Assembly (NCBI RefSeq): GCF_000344805.1
Contig: NC_020453.1
Location: 4,807,001 to 4,871,000 of the forward strand
Source: Bradyrhizobium oligotrophicum S58
GTDB lineage: Bacteria > Pseudomonadota > Alphaproteobacteria > Rhizobiales > Xanthobacteraceae
DNA length: 64,000 nt
Direction of reading: 5' to 3'
Shown one piece after another: positions 9,356 to 18,300 of this stretch (the stretch's first letter is position 1; every line of letters begins with the position of its first letter). Below the pieces are notes generated by a model. It was not told the DNA's origin, made no database searches, and was given only the letters and a program-made list of their open reading frames with translations. The position numbers and the translations under genes were made by a program.

Positions 9356-11884
9356 TCAGAAGGACGGCCCGAGCGCGATGCGGCCGATGCTGCCGTTCCT
9401 GGCGAGGCCGATGCGCCACTCGGCGGTGCCGTTGACGAAGTGGACCATGTAGATATCGCTATCGAGCGCGGTGACGCCCCGGAAGCTGAACGCCCTGATA
9501 TCGCCAAGCCGGGACAGAATGGCCCGGTTCATCGACAATTGCTGCCGCGTATACGCGGCGACCTCCGCGGTCATATGCGCGTAGTCCGGCTCGCCGCGCA
9601 CGATCGTCTCGATATAGCTGCGCAGCTTCGCCTCGCTGTCCGGCAGCGGCGCCGACCGCCGCTCGCCGAAACGATCCGCCGCCGCACCGGGCCCGGCGGC
9701 TTCGACCGTATGGAAGCGGGTGCGCCGCCCCGGCATGATAATCTCCAGGCAGCGCCCGGATGCATCCGCGACCACCCAGGGGCTGCCGATCTCGGTCGTG
9801 AAGGACGACGACAGGTCGTCGCCTACAGCCGCATGCGCGATCCGGTGGCCATGGTCGTCCAGCCGATGAAGCTGAACCTCCTGCCGGCTGGCATTGTAGA
9901 CGGTGAGCCGGATCGGCGTCGCATCGGGCCGCGCGCGCAACGACGCTTCGCTGGCGCAGTCGAGCACCTCGCCCGGCGCCTGGTTGCCGTCGGGACGGAA
10001 GATGACGTCGTCGGCTTTGCCATCCGATGCCATCAGCACGCGGAACTCCGCAGTGCCATTGGCGAACTTCACGCCATAGATGTCGTAGCCGCCCGAACCG
10101 ACGCCGCGAAAGAAGATCGTCTCGACGTCGCCCAGGGTCCGGAACGTGGTCTGCAACCAGGTCGCGTGCTGACGGATGTTGGCGGCCAGCGATGAACTCA
10201 TGAGCGCGTAGTTCGGCTCTCCGCGCCTGAGATCCGCGATCCCGCGCAACACGGCATCGCGGCTGCCGGGCGTCGGGACCTGCTCCCGGAAACGCTCCGG
10301 CACCTCCGCGATGCGCCGCGCAAACGTCTCCTCGATGACCTTGGCCCTGTTCTCATCGATGCGCCGCGCCACCCGGGCGCCGAGCAGCGGATCCTGCAGC
10401 AGGAGACGGTTCACTTTGCCTTTGCCGTCGCGCAGGAACAGCACCAGATCGTCGCTCTTGCCGGCAAAAGAATCGGCGCAATCGGCCGTGACGTTGAAGC
10501 TGCCGCGTCCCGTCTCCGACAGTTGCAGGCCGCCCGATGCCGCACCGACCGTGAGCACGCGGTTGGCGTTGAGCTCGTACCAGCCGGCATAGTCGTCCCC
10601 TGCCGGCGTCTCCATCTGGGCATCGCATGGCGCGAATTCGGTGATGCGTGCCGCCTGCAGATCACGATCGAGCTGGTGCAGCACGAGCTCTCGGGGCGCG
10701 GGCTCGTCCAGCACGAAACTGAGCAGACCCGCATTATCGCCGTACGAATAGTGGCCGGGCTCAGCGGAGGCGAGCCGCAGCCGGCGCTGACCGGTCAGTT
10801 GACCATAGAGCGCATCTCCCTGCCGCGAGACGGCGAAGACGCCGCGGGCACCCGCCGCATAGAAAGCGATATGCTCCGCGCGAAGTGTGGGGCTGTTGAG
10901 CTCGCTCGGGCCGGGCACTGCCTTGGCCGAAGCCAGCTGCGTCCGCGTCGTGACCGCAAGTCCGGACAGCACCGCAAGCGGCATCACCAGCACAGCCAGC
11001 GCAACACGCCGGGCCGGCGCAATCTTCGGCAGCACGCTCGCCTCCGACAGGATGCGCTCGATCCTCGCCAGCACCGTCGACGGCCGCGCCATCTCCAGCG
11101 CCACCATGCGGCGGCGCGGCGCCTGCACGATGTCGAGCAGGATCTCGGCATAGGAGACGCGATCGTCCAGCGCCGCGATCGCGCTGGAGTCGCTGATCAT
11201 CTCCGCGAGCTCGGCCAGCCGGCGATGATGCCACCAGGCGAACGGACTGAACCAGAACAGCGCACGGTTGACCGCCGCCAGCACCAGCACATGAAAATCA
11301 CCGTTGGCGATGTGGGATGCCTCATGGGCGAGGACCGCAGCCTGCTTCTTCGCATCCCAGGACCGCCATTGCGCCGGCACCAGGATGGTCGATCCGATCG
11401 TGACCGGGCTCGCGATCGCCGCGCTCAGCCGCAGCTTCGGCGATCCCGGGAGCGGCTCGGCATTTCGAACCAGCCGCCACGTCAGGATCATGCCGATCGC
11501 GAGGCGCAGCAGCAGGAAGCCTGCGACCGCGAGATAGACCAGCGTCGCGACCATCAAAGGGGTAACGGTGGTCGCGGCCTCGCTCGGTCGCACGCGCGCA
11601 TCGGCGGCATTGGCCGGCAAAGGTGCGGGCGTCGCGGCCGAGAGCACCGCTTCGTCCGGCAGCCAGACGGGCGGGCCGGCCGGCGCCGTGGCAGGCTGGA
11701 CAGTGATCGTGACGGTGGTCCAATGCATGGCGAGCGGCATCGCCAGCGACGCCAGCAGCACGACCAGCCAGGCCGTCATTTGCAGTTGCGGATGGCGCAC
11801 GCGGCATAGCCACAGGCCCAGTCCGACGACACTTCCCAGCAGGACGGTGCGAAGCGCCGCTTCCGCCAGAACAGCGAGCATCAT
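9356..11884 (-). CDS. M56 family (BlaR1-like) membrane metallopeptidase with C-terminal repeats and a VHL-like beta domain
   Basis: 842-residue membrane protein. Residues 1-55 hold two transmembrane helices, about 108-136 a third and about 291-311 a fourth. Between helices three and four is the M56 zinc-peptidase domain with HEASH at 187-191, so the HExxH site is intact. No penicillin-binding sensor domain follows. Instead come a DUF3471-like beta region (about 430-500), then two copies of a roughly 70-residue module (about 563-632 and 772-842) sharing GEPxYAxM, LGDxxxFxFRGV and DIYxVxFxNGTAExR. Between the copies, about 657-726 resembles the beta domain of von Hippel-Lindau protein (NAS, LD-x-x-G, PWVVADASGRCL). 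The ATGATG start overlaps the blaI stop, giving tight coupling. Confidence 0.88.
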   Translation of the reverse strand: MMLAVLAEAALRTVLLGSVVGLGLWLCRVRHPQLQMTAWLVVLLASLAMPLAMHWTTVTITVQPATAPAGPPVWLPDEAVLSAATPAPLPANAADARVRPSEAATTVTPLMVATLVYLAVAGFLLLRLAIGMILTWRLVRNAEPLPGSPKLRLSAAIASPVTIGSTILVPAQWRSWDAKKQAAVLAHEASHIANGDFHVLVLAAVNRALFWFSPFAWWHHRRLAELAEMISDSSAIAALDDRVSYAEILLDIVQAPRRRMVALEMARPSTVLARIERILSEASVLPKIAPARRVALAVLVMPLAVLSGLAVTTRTQLASAKAVPGPSELNSPTLRAEHIAFYAAGARGVFAVSRQGDALYGQLTGQRRLRLASAEPGHYSYGDNAGLLSFVLDEPAPRELVLHQLDRDLQAARITEFAPCDAQMETPAGDDYAGWYELNANRVLTVGAASGGLQLSETGRGSFNVTADCADSFAGKSDDLVLFLRDGKGKVNRLLLQDPLLGARVARRIDENRAKVIEETFARRIAEVPERFREQVPTPGSRDAVLRGIADLRRGEPNYALMSSSLAANIRQHATWLQTTFRTLGDVETIFFRGVGSGGYDIYGVKFANGTAEFRVLMASDGKADDVIFRPDGNQAPGEVLDCASEASLRARPDATPIRLTVYNASRQEVQLHRLDDHGHRIAHAAVGDDLSSSFTTEIGSPWVVADASGRCLEIIMPGRRTRFHTVEAAGPGAAADRFGERRSAPLPDSEAKLRSYIETIVRGEPDYAHMTAEVAAYTRQQLSMNRAILSRLGDIRAFSFRGVTALDSDIYMVHFVNGTAEWRIGLARNGSIGRIALGPSF

Positions 11885-12324
11885 TTCCTCCCGCCCGTTG
11901 ACCTTCCGATTGGCTTGCCCAGCGACTTGGCCGGCGATTTTTCCGATGATTTGTCCGTCTTGGCCTTCGCGATCTGGTCGGCGAGCGCCTGCAACTGACG
12001 CTGGTCGAGCATCGCATTGTCGACCATCCCGACCAGCACTTCTTCGACCGAGCCGTTGCAGAACCAATCGACGATGCGCTGCACCGCCTTGGCGGCCACC
12101 CGCGCGCGCGGCTCGGCTGCGGAGTAGACATAGGTGCGGCCATCGACCGTGTGGGTCACATAGCCCTTGTCCTCGAGCCGGCGCAGCACCGTGCGCACGG
12201 TCGACTCCTTGAGCTTGCGCGACAGCTTCTCGCGAACGGATTCGGCCGTGACCGGAGCATGCTCCCAGACCAGTTGCATGACCTCGCGTTCGAGGTCGCC
12301 GAGTTCCGGGAGGCTCGCGTCCAT
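11881..12324 (-). CDS. BlaI/MecI family transcriptional repressor
   Basis: 147-residue winged-helix repressor (Penicillinase_R family). It starts MDASLPELGDLEREVMQLVW; the recognition-helix region is ESVREKLSRKLKESTVRTVLRRLEDKGYVTH, followed by the wing DGRTYVYSA. This is the classic BlaI layout, a DNA-binding N-terminus and a short dimerisation C-terminus. The last 25 residues are Lys/Ser-rich and longer than usual. It overlaps the M56 peptidase gene by 4 bases, as in blaI-blaR1 pairs where the peptidase inactivates the repressor on a signal. A 12-bp palindrome 24 bp upstream of the start is the probable autoregulatory operator. Confidence 0.93.
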   Translation of the reverse strand: MDASLPELGDLEREVMQLVWEHAPVTAESVREKLSRKLKESTVRTVLRRLEDKGYVTHTVDGRTYVYSAAEPRARVAAKAVQRIVDWFCNGSVEEVLVGMVDNAMLDQRQLQALADQIAKAKTDKSSEKSPAKSLGKPIGRSTGGRK

Positions 12325-12347
12325 GATCCGTCCTTGCGATTGCGATC

Positions 12348-12359
12348 TGTAGCGCTACA
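12348..12359. promoter_or_regulatory. Probable BlaI-type operator upstream of the repressor/M56 operon
   Basis: Perfect palindrome TGTAGCGCTACA, identical to the one at 9239-9250. Its distance from the following start codon (24 bp) equals that of the other copy from the DUF1800 start. This supports a shared repressor acting at both promoters. Binding itself is inferred. Confidence 0.68.
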
Positions 12360-12441
12360 GATTGTCGCGCAATTGCCGGGTCCCGGCAACCGATTTCCGC
12401 GCGTCGCGGGATCGGCCTGCCGTCGTCCCGCCTCTTGCCAG

Positions 12442-13104
12442 CTATCGCAGGGTCGCGATGCCCGCCATGATCAGGTCGATGCCAGCAAGGAATTGCTCGC
12501 GGTCGTCATGCTCGCGCAGCTGCGCCGCAACCTGACGCACGAAAGGATACTCGGCAGGGTCGAGCTGTGCCCATCGCGCGGCAACAGTGGCGAGGAAGTC
12601 CGATCGGTCCGTCTCAAGCGGGACGAGCCGGGCGTTCGCGGCGTTCTGGCTGGCCACGCCGAGAATGTAGTTGACCAGCGCGGACGCAGCGTCGAACAGC
12701 CCCCGTTCGGGCACGCCGAGGGCCTGCAGCCGTCCGCCGATGCTCTCGCAGATCTGCAGCATGGCCGAGCGCCACGGCTCGCGATGGAGTTGGGCCCCGA
12801 CCCAGGGATGGGCGTCGATTGCGTCGAACACTCCGAGGGCGATGGCACGGATCGCCTCGCGCGGCTCCGCGCCACTGATCGCGCCGGCCATCACACGGCC
12901 GATCACCTCGTCGGTGGCCGCTGCGAGCAGATCGTTCTTGTCGGCGACATGCCAGTAGATCGCGCCGCTGCCGGTCGCCAGGCGCGCCGCGAGTGCGCGA
13001 AAGGTCAACGCGCGTTCGCCGCCGGCGTCGAGGATCTCGATCGCCGCCGCGACGATGAGTTCTTTCGAGAGTGCGTCAGCGCGCCGCTGAATCCTGTCCG
13101 CCAT
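12442..13104 (-). CDS. TetR family transcriptional repressor (tetracycline-repressor-like C-terminus)
   Basis: 220-residue regulator. The HTH lies near residues 25-50: TFRALAARLATGSGAIYWHVADKNDLL, whose IYWHV-x-x-K-x-x-LL end is the pattern of true TetR relatives. The C-terminal ligand domain fits the TetR_C class (Pfam TetR_C_1 type). I placed the start at the ATG at 13104 because upstream ATG codons (13119, 13146) run into the operators; 13119 remains possible. It is divergent from a TetX-like monooxygenase across 77 bp that carry two matching inverted repeats. That is the standard layout of a TetR repressor and its target. Confidence 0.9.
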   Translation of the reverse strand: MADRIQRRADALSKELIVAAAIEILDAGGERALTFRALAARLATGSGAIYWHVADKNDLLAAATDEVIGRVMAGAISGAEPREAIRAIALGVFDAIDAHPWVGAQLHREPWRSAMLQICESIGGRLQALGVPERGLFDAASALVNYILGVASQNAANARLVPLETDRSDFLATVAARWAQLDPAEYPFVRQVAAQLREHDDREQFLAGIDLIMAGIATLR

Positions 13105-13121
13105 AAGCCATCTTGACATAA

Positions 13122-13163
13122 TTGGAACACCGTTCCAAGCCATCAAATGGAACAGCGTTCCAT
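13122..13163. promoter_or_regulatory. Two tandem TetR operators between repressor and monooxygenase genes
   Basis: Two inverted repeats of the same sequence. TTGGAAC-ACC-GTTCCAA spans 13122-13138 and ATGGAAC-AGC-GTTCCAT spans 13147-13163. The half-site GGAAC/GTTCC is identical in both, the spacer is 3 bp, and the centres are 25 bp apart. They sit between the divergent tetR-like and monooxygenase starts, so one repressor can cover both promoters. Confidence 0.8.
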
Positions 13164-13181
13164 AGCGGTTTGAGGAAGATC

Positions 13182-14318
13182 ATGACGACCCAGGCGACGA
13201 TCGTCGGGGCAGGCCTCGGCGGCCTCACCCTGGCGCGCATCCTTCACCTTCGCGGCGTGCCCGTCGTCATCTACGAGGCGGAGCCATCGGCACAGGCCCG
13301 CACGCAGGGCGGACAGCTCGACATCCATGAGCAGGATGGTCAGGTCGCACTCAAGGAAGCCGGCCTGTTCGACGAGTTTCGCGCCATCATCCACCAGGGC
13401 GGCGAGGCTTTGCGCGTGCTCGATCGGCACGGGACATTATTGTTTGCGCAGCCGGATCACGGCAGCGGCGGACGGCCCGAGGTGCTGCGCGGCGACCTCA
13501 GGCGGATCCTGATCGAATCTCTGCCTCCCGATACGATCCACTGGGGAAAGAAGCTGATCGGGGTTGCGGCGCTCGGCGAAGGGCGGCATCAGCTGGCGTT
13601 CTCTGATGGATCGACCGTGACCACCAGTCTTCTGGTTGGCGCCGACGGCGCCTGGTCGAAAGTCCGGCCGCTGCTGTCGGACGCCACGCCCGCATACACC
13701 GGCACCACGTTCGTCGAGACCTACCTGTACGACGCGGACCGACGGCACCCGGCGGCGGCGGAAGCAGTCGGCGGCGGCGCGCTGTTCGCGTTCGCTCCGG
13801 GACAGGGTATCTTTGCGCACCGCGAGGCAGGAAGCGTTCTCCACGCCTACTTCGCGCTATATCGACCACTCGAGTGGATCGCCGACATCGACTTCGCAAA
13901 CGCAAACGCCGCGACGGCGCGCATCGCGGCCGAGTTCGAGGGATGGGCACCGGCGCTCACTGCGCTGATCACCGACAGCGAGACAGCGCCGAATCCACGC
14001 ATGATCTACGCGCTTCCCGATGGTCACCGGTGGGACCGGACGCCGGGGGTGACCTTGCTCGGCGACGCCGCACACCTCACTGCGCCAAACGGTGAAGGCG
14101 CAAACCTTGCCATGTTCGACGGCGCAGAACTCGCAAAGGCGATCGCCGCGTCGCCTGACGACGTCGAAGCCGCCCTCGCCGCCTACGAAGCGGCGCTGTT
14201 CCCGCGCAGCGAGGCCGCCGCCGCAGGCGCAAACCAGATCCTGACGCTTTGCCTCGACGACCGCGCGCCGCTCGGACTGGTCGACTTCTTCCGTGGCACG
14301 CCGCAGGAGAGCACGTGA
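13182..14318 (+). CDS. FAD-dependent monooxygenase, TetX-like
   Basis: 378-residue flavoprotein hydroxylase. The N-terminal Rossmann motif is IVGAGLGGLTLARILHLRGV followed by VVIYEAE; the second FAD motif is VTLLGDAAHLTAPNGEGANLAMFDGAEL. The stretches GGQLDIHEQDGQ and LRGDLRRILIESLPPDTIHWGKKL align by eye with the same places in tetracycline-inactivating TetX enzymes. The start at 13182 has a TGAGGAAGATC ribosome site. It is divergent from and probably repressed by the TetR-type gene at 12442-13104. Closest known class: group A flavin monooxygenases that hydroxylate drugs or aromatics. Whether it acts on tetracyclines is not shown by the sequence. Confidence 0.9.
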   Translation: MTTQATIVGAGLGGLTLARILHLRGVPVVIYEAEPSAQARTQGGQLDIHEQDGQVALKEAGLFDEFRAIIHQGGEALRVLDRHGTLLFAQPDHGSGGRPEVLRGDLRRILIESLPPDTIHWGKKLIGVAALGEGRHQLAFSDGSTVTTSLLVGADGAWSKVRPLLSDATPAYTGTTFVETYLYDADRRHPAAAEAVGGGALFAFAPGQGIFAHREAGSVLHAYFALYRPLEWIADIDFANANAATARIAAEFEGWAPALTALITDSETAPNPRMIYALPDGHRWDRTPGVTLLGDAAHLTAPNGEGANLAMFDGAELAKAIAASPDDVEAALAAYEAALFPRSEAAAAGANQILTLCLDDRAPLGLVDFFRGTPQEST

Positions 14319-14493
14319 GGGACGGGCCTCGCGTCAGACGGCAACCGTCGAAACCGGACAATTGGGGCACGATCGGAAAACGTGGCAATCGTTGTTTGCG
14401 CGCGACAGAGCCCAGCACGTTGCGCGGAGATCATGCGCCAACAAACAGGTAAGACATGAATCGATCGTCGTCCTTTCGGATGACGACCCAGCG

Positions 14494-14844
14494 TCAGGCC
14501 TTCACCTCCTTGGCATAGATCTCCGGCTTGAAGCCGACGAGCAGCTTGCCGCCGAGATCCAGCACCGGGCGCTTGATCATCGAGGGCTGCGCCAGCATCA
14601 GCGCGATCGCCTTGCTCTCGGTCAGGCCGTCCTTGTCGGCGTCGGGCAGCTTCTTGAACGTGGTGCCGGCGCGATTGAGCAGCACCTCCCAGCCGACCGC
14701 ATCGCTCCACGCCGTGAGTGTCGCCTTGTCGATGCCGCCACTCTTGTAGTCGTGAAAGTCGTAACGCACACCATTGTCATCGAGCCAGGTGCGCGCCTTC
14801 TTCATCGTGTCGCAGTTCTTGATTCCGTAGATCGTGATGCTCAT
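14494..14844 (-). CDS. ArsC/Spx family protein, YffB-like
   Basis: 116-residue thioredoxin-fold protein of the ArsC/Spx family. It begins MSITIYGIKNCDTMKKARTW, where the single Cys in NCDTMKKA is the active-site cysteine of this family. The second half shows the conserved KRPVLDLGGKLLVGFKPEIY block (ArsC: RP-x-(4-6)-G-x-x-x-x-G-(F)). The family includes arsenate reductases and Spx-type regulators. The YffB-like branch, which this resembles, has no proven arsenate activity. It stands alone between a monooxygenase and a small zinc-ribbon gene. The start at 14844 gives the usual family N-terminus. Confidence 0.9.
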   Translation of the reverse strand: MSITIYGIKNCDTMKKARTWLDDNGVRYDFHDYKSGGIDKATLTAWSDAVGWEVLLNRAGTTFKKLPDADKDGLTESKAIALMLAQPSMIKRPVLDLGGKLLVGFKPEIYAKEVKA

Positions 14845-15062
14845 GGCAAGCGTCCTCAAACAATCGTGTCCGACCGCAGCGGATGTCTCATGTTGCGACA
14901 ATCGGCCCCGCATTTTGCAGTGCGATTCACTCGCTTTTGATGCGGCAGACACCACTCGTTCCCCAGTCGGAATTCATGCCGAGCTTTGCCATGAAACTGT
15001 CGGGAGAGCATTACATTTTCTTCGCATCCCCGGCGTATCTGGCGCGCGAACAGGAGACCGCG

Positions 15063-15263
15063 ATGGGCAAGATCATGGTACGTTGTCCGCAGACCGGCCG
15101 CAGCATCGAGACAGGGATGGAAATGGACGCCGCGCGCTTTCAGCGCATGCCCGTGTTCTTCTCACGCGCCTACTGCCCGCACTGCCGCATCTACCATGAA
15201 TGGTTCGCCGCCCATGCCTGGGTCGATGAGACGCGCGACCGCGAGCGCATCGAGCTCGCCTGA
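15063..15263 (+). CDS. Small zinc-ribbon-like protein of unknown function
   Basis: 66-residue protein beginning MGKIMVRCPQTGRSIETGMEM. It has Cys in RCPQTG and a CPHC pair in AYCPHCRIYHEW. The spacing suggests an incomplete or single-site zinc ribbon. I chose the ATG at 15063 because AGGAG lies about 9 bases upstream and the longer frame before it reads as low-quality protein. It is convergent with the SNF2 helicase. I know of no function; similar short proteins are common as conserved hypotheticals in rhizobia (recollection, not checked). Confidence 0.7.
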   Translation: MGKIMVRCPQTGRSIETGMEMDAARFQRMPVFFSRAYCPHCRIYHEWFAAHAWVDETRDRERIELA

Positions 15264-15334
15264 CTGAACACCCACATAACGTATGCCACGAGATTGTAGG
15301 CTGGCCGAAGATGGGCCGGCCCCGGAAGCCCAGC

Positions 15335-18300
15335 TCACGACAGCAGAGCGGCGATATCGTCCTCGGTGAGCGCCTTGCCGATATTGCCCTCGCAATCGAA
15401 CAGTGAATCGGCCAGTGCCTGCTTGCGCAGCTTCAGCTCGCCGATCTTCTCCTCGATCGTGCCGGCGGTCACGAGGCGATACACGAACACCTTCTTGTCC
15501 TGGCCGATGCGGTGGGCGCGGTCGATCGCCTGCGCCTCGACGGCGGGATTCCACCAGGGGTCGTAGATAATGACGGTGTCGGCTGCCGTCAGGTTCAGAC
15601 CGACGCCGCCGGCCTTGAGGCTGATCAGGGACACAGGACTATCTCCGTTCTGGAACGCCTCGATCGCATGCTTGCGATCGCGCGTCTCGCCGGTCAGGAG
15701 CTCGTAGCGGATGTCCGCCGCCTCGAAACGTTCCTCGATCAGCGCGAGCATCGAGGTGAACTGCGAGAAGATGATGATCTTGCGCCCCTCGCTGAGCAGT
15801 TCCTCGACCATCTCCATCAGCCGGTCGAGCTTGGCCGAGGGCCGCTCGATCTTGTCGAGCTTCACCAGACGCGGATCGCAGCAGACCTGGCGCAGGCGCA
15901 GCAGCGCTTCGAGCACGATGATGTGGCTGCGGGCAAGACCGCGCTCTTCGAGCGCCTTGCGCACCTTCGTCGCCATCGCCGCGCGGATCGAATCATAGAG
16001 GTCGCGCTGCTTGCCGTCGATTTCCACGGTCTCCACGATGTCGATCTTGGCCGGCAGCTCGGACGCGACCTCTTCCTTGGTCCGACGCAGCAGGAACGGC
16101 TTGACGCGGCGGGTCAGCGCCGCCGCCCGCATCTTGTTGCCCTCCTTCTCGACCGGCGTGCGCCAGTTGCGCGCGAACGCGGTCTTGTCGCCGAGATAGC
16201 CCGGGTTGACGAAACTCATGATCGACCAGAGTTCGCCGAGATGGTTCTCCATCGGCGTGCCCGTGAGGCAGAAGCGATGGCTGGCCTTGATCGCACCGAG
16301 CCATCGCGTCGTGGCGGCATTGGGATTCTTGATGGTCTGCGCCTCGTCGAGAATGGCCATGTGCCAGTCGCGTCCGAGGATGAGCTCATGGTCGCGCGCG
16401 ATCAGCGGATAGGTGGTGAGCACGACATCGTACTCCGAAATCTGCGCGATCAGCTCCTTGCGAGCAGCGCCGTGGAACACCAGGACCTTCAGCTCGGGAA
16501 CGAATTTGCGGGCCTCGTTGAACCAGTTCGTCATCAGGCTGGTCGGCGCGACGATCAGCACCGGCGTCGTCAGCGCGCCGCGCGCCTTCTCCAGCGCCAG
16601 AAGGGCCAACACCTGGACGGTCTTGCCGAGACCCATGTCGTCTGCGAGGACGCCGCCGAGATCGGCCTGCCGCAGGAGATCGAGCCAGGCGACGCCCTGC
16701 TGCTGATAGGGGCGCAGCGTGGCGGTGAAGCCGGCGGGCAGCTTCAATTCATCCTGCCGATGCTGCCGCACCAGATCCGCGAGCCGGCGCAGATCGTCGG
16801 GTCCTTTGAACGCGCCCGGATCGTGCGCCAGCAGCGGCACGAGCTGGGCACGGGACAGCTTGATCTTGCCGGACTTGTCGAAGGCGCCGCCGCTCAGCCG
16901 CATCGTCTGCAGCGCCAGCAGGACCGGCAGGAAACGGCCGGCCGCCAGCGCCAGATGCCGGCCGTCAGGCAGCGGCACATACATGTGCTTGGCATCAGCA
17001 TCGGCGTCAGCCAGCGCGTCGAGGATTCCGGGTTGCGCGAGTAGACGAGCCAGCAACTCGGCGAGGTCATGCGGCCGGCCATCGACGTCGATCTTGAAGC
17101 CGAACTCGAACCAGTCGATTCCGGAGCCCTCGATCTCCATGTCGACGAGACCGGAGGACTCCGCCAGCCGATACGGAAAATCGTCGTCGATGCGGATCTC
17201 GAACCCCTGCTCGTGCAATGCGCCGAGCTCGAGATGGACGAACTGCAGCCAGCGGCCCTCATCCTCGAAGGTCAGGTCGCCGGCATGACCTCCATAATTG
17301 TAGGTCTGGACTTTCCTGAGCGGAACGAGGCCGAGCTCGGTCAGCAGCTTGGATGCCTTTCGCTCGTCGGCCTTGGCGCGCGTGACGAGATGCACCCGGC
17401 CGTCGTGGAATGCCTCGACCTCGGCGCCGCTGCCGGAGCCGTCGATCTCGATCGGCCCGTAGCGGAAGCCGAGCCGGACCGCGCCGAGCGGAAGCCCGCT
17501 GCCATGCTCACCGCGAAAGCCGTAGCCGGGATAGGGTCCGCGCAACAGGCGCAGGATCGGCGCGGGCTTGGCTTCGATCTTGACGACCTCGGTCGGTGGC
17601 GCCGGAAGATGAGCCGGATCGAGCGACGGCAAACGCCGGCTGAGATGGCGGCTGACTTCACCGATCAGCACCGATGGCACCACCGGCGCGCTCAGCAAGT
17701 GGTGTGCCGTGCGCGGTGCAATCCCGGGATCGACCTCGCCGACGATGCCGAGCGTCTCGTCGGCATAGACGGGCGCCTCGGCATGCAGCGCAAGGACTCC
17801 GTCAACGACGAGCCGTGCACCGATCCCCCTCCGCCCGACCGGCTGCCATTCGATGCGGCCGCTGCGCTTGTCGCCCCAGCGCAACAGCGGCCCGGTGTGG
17901 TCGTGCCAATAGGCCCTTCCGGTTTCGACGATCCGCTTCATCAGCGCGGCCGAGCCGATCCGGTGCGCCCACATGTTGCCGACATAAGCCTGTCCGCCAA
18001 GATGCGCCAGAATCTCGATGTCGCTGTCGCGATAGAACGCCGGCGCCCGCTCCGCGCCGCCCCCCACGTTGTCGACTTTCGAAAACACGTCGGCGAAGCT
18101 GTCGTCCTTGCGCAATCTCACCGACCACACCAACGCGACCGGAAACGGTGCCTGCCCCGCCTCCGTGTGAACCCGCACGCCGTAGATCAGCCTTTGCCTC
18201 ACCTCGGCCGGGTACGTATCGCCGCGGCTGACCGTGCCGATCTTGGCCAGCCAGGAGACGATCTCCGGCGGCAGCACCAGCGGCTTCGCCTTGGCTGCGG

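Noticed and set aside
9356..12324. Beta-lactamase regulatory pair blaI-blaR1 in the strict sense
   Set aside because: The M56 protein has no penicillin-binding sensor domain and no beta-lactamase gene is adjacent.
15300..15322. Terminator hairpin between the convergent zinc-ribbon and helicase genes
   Set aside because: GGCTGGC can pair with GCCGGCC with one G-U, but no T-run follows on either strand.
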